A DNA stretch of 40,878 bases. Origin: Chloroflexota bacterium (GTDB taxonomy: Bacteria; Chloroflexota; Dehalococcoidia; Lucifugimonadales; Lucifugimonadaceae). Below are positions 1 through 6,703 of the stretch, piece after piece; within the stretch, counting starts at the first letter, position 1; every line of letters begins with the position of its first letter. The stretch covers positions 1 to 40,878 of the forward strand of contig JABIHL010000164.1 in NCBI GenBank assembly GCA_018649665.1, in the 5' to 3' direction. The position numbers and the translations under genes are program-made. Under the pieces are notes generated by a model. The model saw only the letters and a program-made list of their open reading frames with translations. It did not search any database and was not told the DNA's origin.

Positions 1-476
1 GACTTAGCGCGCCACCACTGAATGTCGGCGTTCGCACCCGACTGCCACTCGCGAGCGCTTACGTCGTTACCGGCTGTATAGCCAAAAACGTAATCGAGAG
101 CATCAGCTTCAGAAACCTTGCTGGCTTCTTTTCCGATGATCGCAATTAGTTCCGACTCGCAAACAACAAGACCAGCATCAGCAGGAAGTTTGATCGGGTC
201 GCCAGGACCAATGATCGCATTGGTGTTCTTGTAGAACGGCTGTGGCCGTGTAGGTCGGTCAGCACCAAGAAGGTGAGAACCGTAGTTCAACGCCAGACAA
301 AGCATTTTGCTTGGGTTCGGGTTTGGAGCGAGGATCTTAACTTCGTTCAGGTCGTGCGTAGCTCCCGTCTCGGAGTAGTCCTGACCAATTGGCGAATTAG
401 AAATCTCTTTTACCGTGTCGCCATCGACAACACCGTAGGCAGCATTGCCGCCATTTGAAAATCGTACAAACTTCAT
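1..476 (-). CDS. Fumarylacetoacetate hydrolase family protein, N-terminal part
   Basis: The gene reads off the left edge: the ATG is at 476-474 and 158 codons are visible, with no stop. The translation starts MKFVRFSNGG and carries the order expected of the FAH superfamily. There is a short N-terminal beta domain, then ILAPNPNPSKMLCLALNYGSH (the usual Pro..Ile-Cys-xx-Leu-Asn-Tyr-xx-His entry to the catalytic domain), then the acidic metal-site stretch CESELIAIIGK and FGYTAGNDVSARE. Family members hydrolyse or isomerise C-C bonds in dicarboxylic products of aromatic ring cleavage (fumarylacetoacetate, 2-hydroxyhepta-2,4-diene-dioate, acylpyruvates). The exact substrate cannot be told from half a protein. 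It is divergent from the D-aminoacylase-like gene, with about 260 bp between them. Confidence 0.85.
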   Translation of the reverse strand, partial: MKFVRFSNGGNAAYGVVDGDTVKEISNSPIGQDYSETGATHDLNEVKILAPNPNPSKMLCLALNYGSHLLGADRPTRPQPFYKNTNAIIGPGDPIKLPADAGLVVCESELIAIIGKEASKVSEADALDYVFGYTAGNDVSAREWQSGANADIQWWRAK

Positions 477-737
477 ATTTTTGTTCTTTCCAGTGGCCGC
501 TTTCGATGTTCGAAACCGACTCCATAGCCGCCAGCGTGCAAATGTTCCGTCATCGAATGTCGACAGAATCAACGTGTCACCAGTGGCGAGATCTGATCGT
601 GAGCCGAAACATATTACTCCCGTATCCGCGGTATGCTCATGCCCATTCCAAAAATCCAGCCGCCTTAATCCCAGAATCTACAAATAAGACGATTGGATTT
701 ACACACCCGGGGCTTCATCACTCGCAGGAGAACAAAA
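477..737. other. Intergenic region between divergent genes
   Basis: About 260 bp separate the start of the FAH-family gene (minus) from the TTG start of the deacylase (plus), so it should hold both promoters. I see no convincing -35/-10 pair, hairpin or repeat. The open frames that cross it are short, overlap each other and resemble no family. The only clear signal is the AGGAG ribosome-binding site at 726-730 for the downstream gene. Confidence 0.4.
726..730 (+). promoter_or_regulatory. Ribosome-binding site fixing a TTG start
   Basis: AGGAG sits 7 bp before the TTG at 738. It is the reason to prefer this non-ATG start over the in-frame ATG at 693. Confidence 0.6.
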
Positions 738-2330
738 TTGTTCGATCTCATCATCAGGAACGGAACGGTAGTCGACGGAACTGGCTCAGCACGATTCAAT
801 GCCGACGTCGCAATCAAAGGCGATACCGTCGTATCGGTTGGTGAAATAACCGGCGAAGCAACACGAGAAATCGATGCCACAGGAAAAGTGGTCACTCCCG
901 GCTTTATCGATCTCCACACCCATTCCGACAATTCGTTCCTTATCGACCCCCACGCCGATTCAAAACTCACCCAAGGCGTTACTTTCGAGCTAATGGGTAA
1001 CTGCGGCATGAGCTACTGTGCGCCGCTGAACGAAAACACCATTCCCGGCTTCAAAGATCGAACCGACAAGTACGATCCCGACTTCCAACCCGGCTGGTCG
1101 ACTATGGACGGCTACCTGACCGCCCTCGAACAGGCTGGCTCGACAATAAATATCGCTGCCCAAGTCGGGCACGGAACAGTTCGCGGCGCGGTCATGGGCA
1201 TGGAAGCCCGCATGCCAACTCCCAACGAACTCAATCAAATGACCGCTTTATTCGCGGAATCACTCGATGCTGGGGCACTCGGGATGTCGACCGGGCTTTG
1301 GTACGGACCCGGCTCCTACTCTCTCGCCGACGAAATCATCGCGGTCACGCAACCGGCTGCCGATCGCGGCAAGCTCTACTCATCTCACATCAGGTCCGAA
1401 GCTGATGATCTAAGCGGACTCTTCCCGGCTCACGCTGAAGCCATCGAAATCGGTCGCCGCACTGGCGCTCGCATTCAAATTTCCCACGTCAAAGCCGTCG
1501 GACCTAAATTCTGGGGTCGTGGCTACGAGTTGATCGAAGGTATGGAACGAGCACGATCTGAAGGCATCGATGTTGCTGGCGACCAGTATCCGTACGAGTG
1601 GTCATCGACCGGTTTCTCGGGTGCGATGTTCGCTCGCTGGGCGCTGGAAGGCGGACGCCAAAAGACTCTCGACCGACTCTCTGACGCCGATACAAGGGCG
1701 CAAGTGCGAGCCGATGTCACCTACTACATCAACCGGAACCACTCGGCAGAGGGCTGCGTGATCGCAAGCTTCCCACCGGATCAATCTTTAGAAGGCCGAA
1801 GCCTGCAAGACATCGCTGATGAATGGGGCTGCGAGCCAGAGGAAGCTGCGCTACGCCTGTACGAACAGTCGGAAGGCTCGTACGTACTGCATTCGATGGA
1901 ACTCCAAGACATCGATTCGATCGCAAAATGGCCGCTGATGTCGATTGCTTCGGACGGTTCGTCGTTGCGAGATGAAGGTCCACTTTCGTCGGGCAAGCCA
2001 CACCCACGGAGCTACGCGACGAATTCGATAATCATTGAGCAATTTGTTGAACAGCGCGGGCTATTCACTCTCGAAGAAGCGATCTTCAAAATGACCGCCC
2101 TACCCGCTTCACGCCTAAACCTATCGAGGCGCGGGAGATTAGCTCTCGGACAAATCGCTGATGTACTGATTTTCGACCCAGCGAACGTCAAGCAGCACAA
2201 CGATTTCGTGAACCCGCACGTCTACTCATCAGGAATGGACTACGTCTTCGTCAACGGCAAGCCAGCTCTAGAAAACGGCAATCCAAACGGCGAGTTGCCG
2301 GGCAGAGTAATGCGCAAACTAAGCGACTAA
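738..2330 (+). CDS. D-aminoacylase / N-acyl-D-amino-acid deacylase family amidohydrolase
   Basis: A 530-residue amidohydrolase-superfamily enzyme predicted to remove the acyl group from N-acyl-D-amino acids or related amides in the cytoplasm. It opens with LFDLIIRNGTVVDGTG and has the metal-site motif GFIDLHTHSD (His-x-His at about residues 60-62), GNCGMS, SSHIRSEADD, QISHVKAVG and the late SDGSS Asp motif. It ends with the small beta domain GRLALGQIADVLIFDP typical of the family. I chose the TTG at 738 because AGGAG lies 7 bp upstream and the family sequence begins exactly there. An in-frame ATG at 693 adds 15 residues with no family similarity and no ribosome-binding site. The substrate within the family (D-aminoacylase, dihydroorotase-like, hydantoinase-like) is not decided by sequence. 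Confidence 0.88.
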   Translation: MFDLIIRNGTVVDGTGSARFNADVAIKGDTVVSVGEITGEATREIDATGKVVTPGFIDLHTHSDNSFLIDPHADSKLTQGVTFELMGNCGMSYCAPLNENTIPGFKDRTDKYDPDFQPGWSTMDGYLTALEQAGSTINIAAQVGHGTVRGAVMGMEARMPTPNELNQMTALFAESLDAGALGMSTGLWYGPGSYSLADEIIAVTQPAADRGKLYSSHIRSEADDLSGLFPAHAEAIEIGRRTGARIQISHVKAVGPKFWGRGYELIEGMERARSEGIDVAGDQYPYEWSSTGFSGAMFARWALEGGRQKTLDRLSDADTRAQVRADVTYYINRNHSAEGCVIASFPPDQSLEGRSLQDIADEWGCEPEEAALRLYEQSEGSYVLHSMELQDIDSIAKWPLMSIASDGSSLRDEGPLSSGKPHPRSYATNSIIIEQFVEQRGLFTLEEAIFKMTALPASRLNLSRRGRLALGQIADVLIFDPANVKQHNDFVNPHVYSSGMDYVFVNGKPALENGNPNGELPGRVMRKLSD

Positions 2331-2390
2331 CGCCTTCAGAGGGCAATAGCCCAATCCGATGTCACACCGTTCCAGCAACGTTTTTCAAAT

Positions 2391-2417
2391 GTCATCCTGA
2401 GCCAGTCGAAGGACGAC
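2391..2417. repeat. Dispersed short repeat, copy 1 (TCATCCTGAGCCAG type)
   Basis: A 27-bp unit beginning GTCATCCTGAGCCAG and ending AAGGACGAC. A second copy with one mismatch lies at 4956-4982, also just after the stop of an amidohydrolase gene. Its ends are partly complementary (GTCATCCT / AGGACGAC), so it could fold as a small hairpin. Units of this kind (TGTCATCCTGAG...) are widespread intergenic repeats in bacteria. Confidence 0.7.
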
Positions 2418-2441
2418 ACGCACAGCCAACAACGTCCCGCT

Positions 2442-2590
2442 CTGTCATCCTGAATTCATTTTCAGGATCTAACGTTAGCCGCCTAACGATTAACAACGCG
2501 TACCCCGCACCAGATCCCTCGGCGGCACTCGGGAAATCGATTGAGGGCTAATTCAAGCGACAGATACTGAAAATGAATTCAGCATGACAG
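2442..2590. repeat. 149-bp element bounded by 29-bp inverted repeats
   Basis: The left arm 2442-2470 (starts CTGTCATCCTGAATTC, ends TTTCAGGATCT) is matched in inverted orientation by 2562-2590, with 27 of 29 positions identical. Each arm is also partly self-complementary (TCCTGAA...TTCAGGA). The roughly 90 bp between the arms hold no gene. The layout is that of a miniature inverted-repeat element or REP/BIME-like structure. The related hairpin at 14706-14736 shares the CTGTCATnCTGAA edge. Confidence 0.65.
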
Positions 2591-2611
2591 GTTGGGCGAT
2601 TCTGAATCGAA

Positions 2612-3586
2612 CTAGCGTCGACCGGAGCGAGATGGTGCACTTCTGCCGCCGGAACCGCCTGAGCGGCCGCGTCCACCTGAACTACCACCGCGTCGTCCAC
2701 CCGGACGTCTTTTCGACTTCGAACCGGGCCTTCGCGAATCACCAGAATCGAACGTCGCTCGACGTTCACTCGAATCCTCTCGTCTCGCAGGGCGATTGGC
2801 AATAAATGCGAGCCGTCGGTCGTTACGCGTTTCGACTTCAGGCTTCTTCCAAGGAATCGGTGGGTTTGAGAGTTTTTTCGACTCAACCGCCAAGTCCATC
2901 AATGATTCAACTTCTTTACGACTAAGCTCTCGCACGCCACGCTTCGGCAAATCGTCCAACCGAACAGTGCCAAAACCTACACGTCGAAGACGAATTACCG
3001 GCGACTCCACTGAATCGAACATACGTCGAACGATCCTGTTCCGACCTTCATGAATCGTTATCTCAACCTTGCGTCGACGATTTGAAACGATCTTGATCTT
3101 GGCAGGAGAAGTTGGCCCATCTTCGAGCATGATGCCACGACTCAGCAGCGTTTCGCCCTCAGCCGTAAGCGGAACTGAAAGCTCGGCGAGATACGTCTTT
3201 TCGATCTCGAAACTCGGGTGTGCCATCTTCTGCGAGAAGTCACCATCGTTGGTCAGCAGCAGCAAACCTTCGGTATCAACATCCAAACGACCTATCGGGT
3301 AAATCCGCTCGCGAACATCAACCAAATCCATAACCGTAGGTCGGTCGTGCGGATCGGTAACTGTAGTCACGTAACCGGTTGGCTTGTTCAGCAGCAAATA
3401 GCGCTTTGTTTCAACCGAAACCTGGTTGCCGTCAGCAACAATATCGTCGGTTTCGATATCGGCAAAATCACCGATATGCGCAGTCTCGCCATTCACCGTG
3501 ATGCGACCTTCGGTAATCATCTGTTCCGATTTTCGAAGCGATGCGATTCCTGCGGCGGCGAGTATTTTGTGAAGTCGTTGTTTCAT
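2612..3586 (-). CDS. RsuA/RluB-family rRNA pseudouridine synthase with basic RGG-like tail
   Basis: Predicted pseudouridine synthase of 324 residues. An S4 RNA-binding domain spans about residues 1-60 (MKQRLHKILAAAG..., MITEGRITVNG). The RsuA-type catalytic domain follows with LLLNKPTGYVTT, IYPIGRLDVDTEG (catalytic Asp at 102), LLLLTNDG and HEGRNRIVRRMF. It isomerises a uridine in rRNA, probably in the large subunit as RluB does. I placed the start at the ATG at 3586, where the S4 domain begins; a GTG at 3607 in the same frame is possible. The last 70 or so residues are very rich in Arg, Gly and Ser (GGRRGGSSGGRGRSGGSGG), which is a disordered RNA-binding tail not needed for the fold. It is convergent with the upstream deacylase across the repeat element. 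Confidence 0.9.
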   Translation of the reverse strand: MKQRLHKILAAAGIASLRKSEQMITEGRITVNGETAHIGDFADIETDDIVADGNQVSVETKRYLLLNKPTGYVTTVTDPHDRPTVMDLVDVRERIYPIGRLDVDTEGLLLLTNDGDFSQKMAHPSFEIEKTYLAELSVPLTAEGETLLSRGIMLEDGPTSPAKIKIVSNRRRKVEITIHEGRNRIVRRMFDSVESPVIRLRRVGFGTVRLDDLPKRGVRELSRKEVESLMDLAVESKKLSNPPIPWKKPEVETRNDRRLAFIANRPARREDSSERRATFDSGDSRRPGSKSKRRPGGRRGGSSGGRGRSGGSGGRSAPSRSGRR

Positions 3587-3757
3587 ATCTACTAATGAGT
3601 CTCTCACAGCCTCTGTTAGCCAGCGTTAAATAACCGAGCCAACTGCCGTACCACTCGCAAGTTGTCGCAGCGAAGTTTAGTATCTCCGAATATCAGAGAC
3701 GTTCGGATGAACAAACGAACGGCGTCGCGCAATAAAACCAGACCGAAAGAGCCCAGA

Positions 3758-4930
3758 ATGACCTACGATCTCGTCATCAAAAACGGCACAGTTGTCGACC
3801 CCGCACAGGGCGTCCACGCCAAAAAAGATATTGCCGTCGCAGGCGGAAAAATAGCGGCTATCGAAGACTATGTTTCTGATGCCGACACGCACGACGTTAT
3901 CGAAGCAGAAGGACTGGTCGTTACACCCGGATTAGTCGATCTGCACGTTCACGTTTGGTGGGGAGTCGCGCATCTTGCCGTCGAAGCTGACCCCGCCTGT
4001 GTATACCGCGGGGTAACAACCGCAATCGACGCCGGATCGTCTGGTGCAAATACCATCGCTGGCTTCCACCGATACGTGATGGAGCAAGCATCAACCCGAG
4101 TACTCGCCTTCCTACACATATCAGGAATGGGTCAGCTCGACAACGACATTGGTGAGCTAGAAGACATTCGTTGGGCTCGCGTCGAAAAAGCAGTTGAAGC
4201 CGCCAAGCTTCACGCCGACCGCATCGTCGGCATCAAAGTTCGACTCACCGACAACATCGTGGGTCCTAACGATCTCGTAGCCCTAGATCGCGCGCTAGAA
4301 GCCGGTGAAGAGCTAAACAAGCCAGTGATGATCCACGTCGGCGGTTCCGTAAACCAGTTTGAACAGTTCATGGAAAAGCTTCGCCCCGGCGATATTGTTA
4401 CTCACTCGTTTACAGGGCGACCCCACGGAATACTCGACAACAACAACAAAGTCGTCGATGCCGCTTGGGACGCAATGAACAGAGGCATCATTTTCGATGT
4501 TGGGCACGGCGCTGGTTCGTTCTCGTTCCCGGTTGCGGAGGCATGCCTTGAACAAGGACTAGGACCAGGCACGGTTTCTTCAGACGTACATCGATACAAC
4601 ATTCGCGGGCCTGTTTTTGACCTCATGACCACATTGTCGAAATACATCCACCTCGGCTACTCGCTCGACGAAGCGATTGCTCTCGGTAGTTCAAAACCTG
4701 CTGCCGCTGTTGGTCTACCCGACCACATCGGCACATTGAAAGTTGGAGCCGATGCCGATATAGCGGTAATTCAACACCGAGAAGGCTCCGTGAAATTCAC
4801 CGACGCCGATGGCAATGAACGTGCAGGAAAACAGTTGCTTCTACCCGTCGAAACTCTCGCTAAAGGTCGTCGTTTCAACCCGCAACACTCAGCCCACCCA
4901 AAACTCGTAGGGCACCCACACAAGCATTGA
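3758..4930 (+). CDS. Amidohydrolase/deacetylase family metallohydrolase
   Basis: A 390-residue TIM-barrel metal hydrolase. Visible are MTYDLVIKNGTVVDPAQG (N-terminal beta domain), PGLVDLHVHVWWG (His63-x-His65 metal ligands), GIKVRLT (Lys160, expected to be carboxylated and to bridge two metals), MIHVGG, DIVTHSFTG and SSDVH (late Asp). The C-terminal beta strand is IGTLKVGADADIAV. The pattern matches the Atu3266/EF_0837-like group annotated as D-amino-acid-amide or acetyl-ester deacetylases. The start is set at the ATG at 3758, where the fold begins; an in-frame ATG at 3707 would add a basic, unconserved leader. The true substrate is unknown. A dispersed repeat follows the stop. Confidence 0.87.
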   Translation: MTYDLVIKNGTVVDPAQGVHAKKDIAVAGGKIAAIEDYVSDADTHDVIEAEGLVVTPGLVDLHVHVWWGVAHLAVEADPACVYRGVTTAIDAGSSGANTIAGFHRYVMEQASTRVLAFLHISGMGQLDNDIGELEDIRWARVEKAVEAAKLHADRIVGIKVRLTDNIVGPNDLVALDRALEAGEELNKPVMIHVGGSVNQFEQFMEKLRPGDIVTHSFTGRPHGILDNNNKVVDAAWDAMNRGIIFDVGHGAGSFSFPVAEACLEQGLGPGTVSSDVHRYNIRGPVFDLMTTLSKYIHLGYSLDEAIALGSSKPAAAVGLPDHIGTLKVGADADIAVIQHREGSVKFTDADGNERAGKQLLLPVETLAKGRRFNPQHSAHPKLVGHPHKH

Positions 4931-4955
4931 ATCAACCGCACCATACTTCCCGAGT

Positions 4956-4982
4956 GTCATCCTAAGCCAGTCGAAGGACGAC
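4956..4982. repeat. Dispersed short repeat, copy 2
   Basis: Same 27-bp unit as 2391-2417 with a single G-to-A change (GTCATCCTAAGCCAG). It lies 25 bp past the stop of the metallohydrolase and 21 bp before the end of the convergent alkylation-repair gene, so it may act in the 3' ends of both transcripts. Confidence 0.7.
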
Positions 4983-5003
4983 AAAGAGGCAGAATACCCG
5001 GGG

Positions 5004-5726
5004 TTACCGCGCCTTATACGCAGCTCGTAACTCGCTCTGTTCCGGCTCTGGCAGGTACTTAACTGCCTCACGAAACGTCGTTCCGGAAATCACAGGCATG
5101 TGCCGACGCACGAACGCTGCCACCGGATCAGGTCGGATTCTTGATAAATCACGCAATACCCAACCGATTGCCTTCCGAACGAAAAATTCTTTTTCTTCGA
5201 TCATCGAATCTGCGTACGTAACAAACCGACCCCATTGGCTATCGTCGCGTCTGAGCCCGCTCATCAACACAAGCAGCGAGAACCTTCGCAACCAGAAATT
5301 ATCGTCGACACTCCATGAATCGAGTATTACGCCCACCTCAGGTAATCCACGATCAACAAGAACTGAACCTGGTTTGCTCAACGGATCTACCAACGCCCAC
5401 GTGTTACACCTTCGTATAAGGTCGGCGATAATGTTGAGATCGTCTGGCACAAGTAAATGCGAATACTTATCGAGAAGAAGTACTCCAAATAACTGCATTT
5501 CAAAATGATTCCACTCGAAACACTGAAGCGACTTTCGAAGGAGTTCTGCCCGTTCGGTTATCGGGCTTTCCGCCATCGCACGCTTCAGTGCCGCTCGAAC
5601 AACTGGAACTGAAACTCCAAAGAAATCAAGATCAGATTTCAAATAGGATTTTTGGTTCGCTGCACGAATGACGGTGCCGTCAAGACCAAACCTAAAAGCA
5701 ATTTGGCCGAGATCAATTTCAGTCAT
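5004..5726 (-). CDS. DNA alkylation repair protein (AlkD-like, HEAT repeats)
   Basis: A 240-residue all-helical protein resembling the AlkC/AlkD family of DNA glycosylases, which remove alkylated bases without flipping them. Matching stretches are QKSYLKSDLDFFGVSV near the N-terminus, CNTWALVDPLS in the middle (the family's Trp-x-Leu-Val-Asp), DDNFWLRRFSLLVLM and EKEFFVRKAIGWVLRDLS with PDPVAAFVRRH near the end. The order and length fit the family. The ATG at 5726 lies 4 bp after the stop of the upstream cyclase, so translation is probably coupled. A TTG at 5738 would overlap the cyclase. It is convergent with the metallohydrolase. Confidence 0.85.
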   Translation of the reverse strand: MTEIDLGQIAFRFGLDGTVIRAANQKSYLKSDLDFFGVSVPVVRAALKRAMAESPITERAELLRKSLQCFEWNHFEMQLFGVLLLDKYSHLLVPDDLNIIADLIRRCNTWALVDPLSKPGSVLVDRGLPEVGVILDSWSVDDNFWLRRFSLLVLMSGLRRDDSQWGRFVTYADSMIEEKEFFVRKAIGWVLRDLSRIRPDPVAAFVRRHMPVISGTTFREAVKYLPEPEQSELRAAYKAR

Positions 5727-5730
5727 AAAT

Positions 5731-6510
5731 CTAATCAAACGGCGCTATGACATGGACGCCGAATTTTTCTTCTTTGCCACGGACGTCGATATTTTGCACT
5801 GGCACGTTCGGATACTGAGTGATTATCTCACTGTAGATGCTCTCAGAAACTACGATCTGACCAGCCTTAGCCTCGCTCTGTAGCCTCGACGCCGTATTAA
5901 CGGTGTCGCCAAGTGCGGTGAAGTCGTTCACGTCGTCTGTACCGACTTTGCCGACATATGCTTTGCCATGATTGATACCGATTCCGACGGGCAACCAAGG
6001 TTCTTCGCCTGTGCCATATCCAACGCCTTTGAGAATCTTCATCGCAGCATCCATCGCTGCGTCCTGCATTGGAATTTTTGCAGCGGGCACGAAAAACGCC
6101 ATAACTTCATCACCAATCATCTTGTCGATGATCGCCCGTTTTGGAATTAGAGCGCTCATTGCGACTTCGTAGAATCGATTTAGTAGCCCAGCAAACTCGA
6201 CTGGCCCGACCTTCTCAGCGATCGTCGTAGAACCTCGCACATCGGCAAAAAGTACTGTTGTTTCGATTTCCGCACCACCGGTGGGTAATACGTCATCTCA
6301 GTAGTTACACATCTCCGGATTTTTACGAGACACTGTGCGATTTCTAAGCGCTTTCATCAGCGCCCCAGAAAGCCCATTCATCGGAACCAAACAGAATGAA
6401 CATCGGTGGCTACCCGGTAGAAGCGAAGACGGTCGATCTTCATGTCCTTCGACAAGCGTTTTACGCCATATCTCGGTGATTGCTGGATCATCATGACTAT
6501 GCAATGTCAT
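5731..6510 (-). CDS. Class III adenylate/guanylate cyclase interrupted by one in-frame TGA (possible selenocysteine or pseudogene)
   Basis: Read from the ATG at 6510 (ribosome-binding site AGGGA 5 bp upstream), the frame runs 70 codons, meets TGA at 6300-6298, then continues 188 codons in the same frame to TAG at 5731. The part before the TGA has RCSFC (Cys37, Cys40) and KNPEMCNY (Cys68). The TGA is codon 71, so it sits where the second Cys of a CxxC pair would be. After it come GGAEIETTVLFADVRGST (metal Asp90), DKMIGDEVMAFF (second metal Asp), FTALGDTVNTASRL (Asn and Arg of the transition-state site) and AKAGQIVVSESI, an intact class III cyclase domain making cAMP or cGMP. The first plausible restart is the GTG at 6240, which would lose Asp90 and so should be inactive. 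Choices are selenocysteine, readthrough, recent nonsense mutation or base error. The alkylation-repair gene follows 4 bp later. Confidence 0.75.
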
Positions 6511-6703
6511 CGATTTCCCTTGTTCGTTTCTTGAAAGTTAGAGTTCGTTGTGCGTGAGTCTATTCCGAAACACGAATATTCCACAATCGAATTACGTCAA
6601 TCTCACGCACATTCGGCACGCTTCGCATATTCTTGGATGCATACAAAATCCAAAAAGGCACATAATTCGGTCGAGCTACTGATAACGACCGGGAGAGCAT
6701 CGA
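6511..6703. promoter_or_regulatory. Divergent control region with spaced inverted repeat
   Basis: The region between the cyclase (minus) and phosphofructokinase (plus) holds GTGCGTGAG at 6550-6558 and its exact inverse CTCACGCAC at 6602-6610, 43 bp apart. This could be a looped operator or chance. A purine-rich ribosome-binding site (GGGAGAG) precedes the ATG at 6704. I see no clear -35/-10 pair. Confidence 0.3.

Noticed and set aside
445-844. Two overlapping plus-strand open frames before the deacylase gene
   Set aside because: They overlap each other and the real gene, lack ribosome-binding sites, and their translations are low in conserved features.
3218-3595. 125-codon plus-strand frame inside the pseudouridine synthase gene
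   Set aside because: Antisense shadow of a well-conserved gene.
5731-6240. Cyclase as a normal shorter gene starting at the GTG at 6240
   Set aside because: It would begin inside the FADVRGST motif and lose the first metal Asp, while the matching N-terminal part lies upstream in the same frame beyond one TGA.
6298-6510. A separate 70-residue cysteine protein
   Set aside because: It is in the same frame as the cyclase, carries three of the four Cys of a CxxC...CxxC site and has the start and ribosome-binding site of the whole gene, so it is the N-terminal part of the cyclase.
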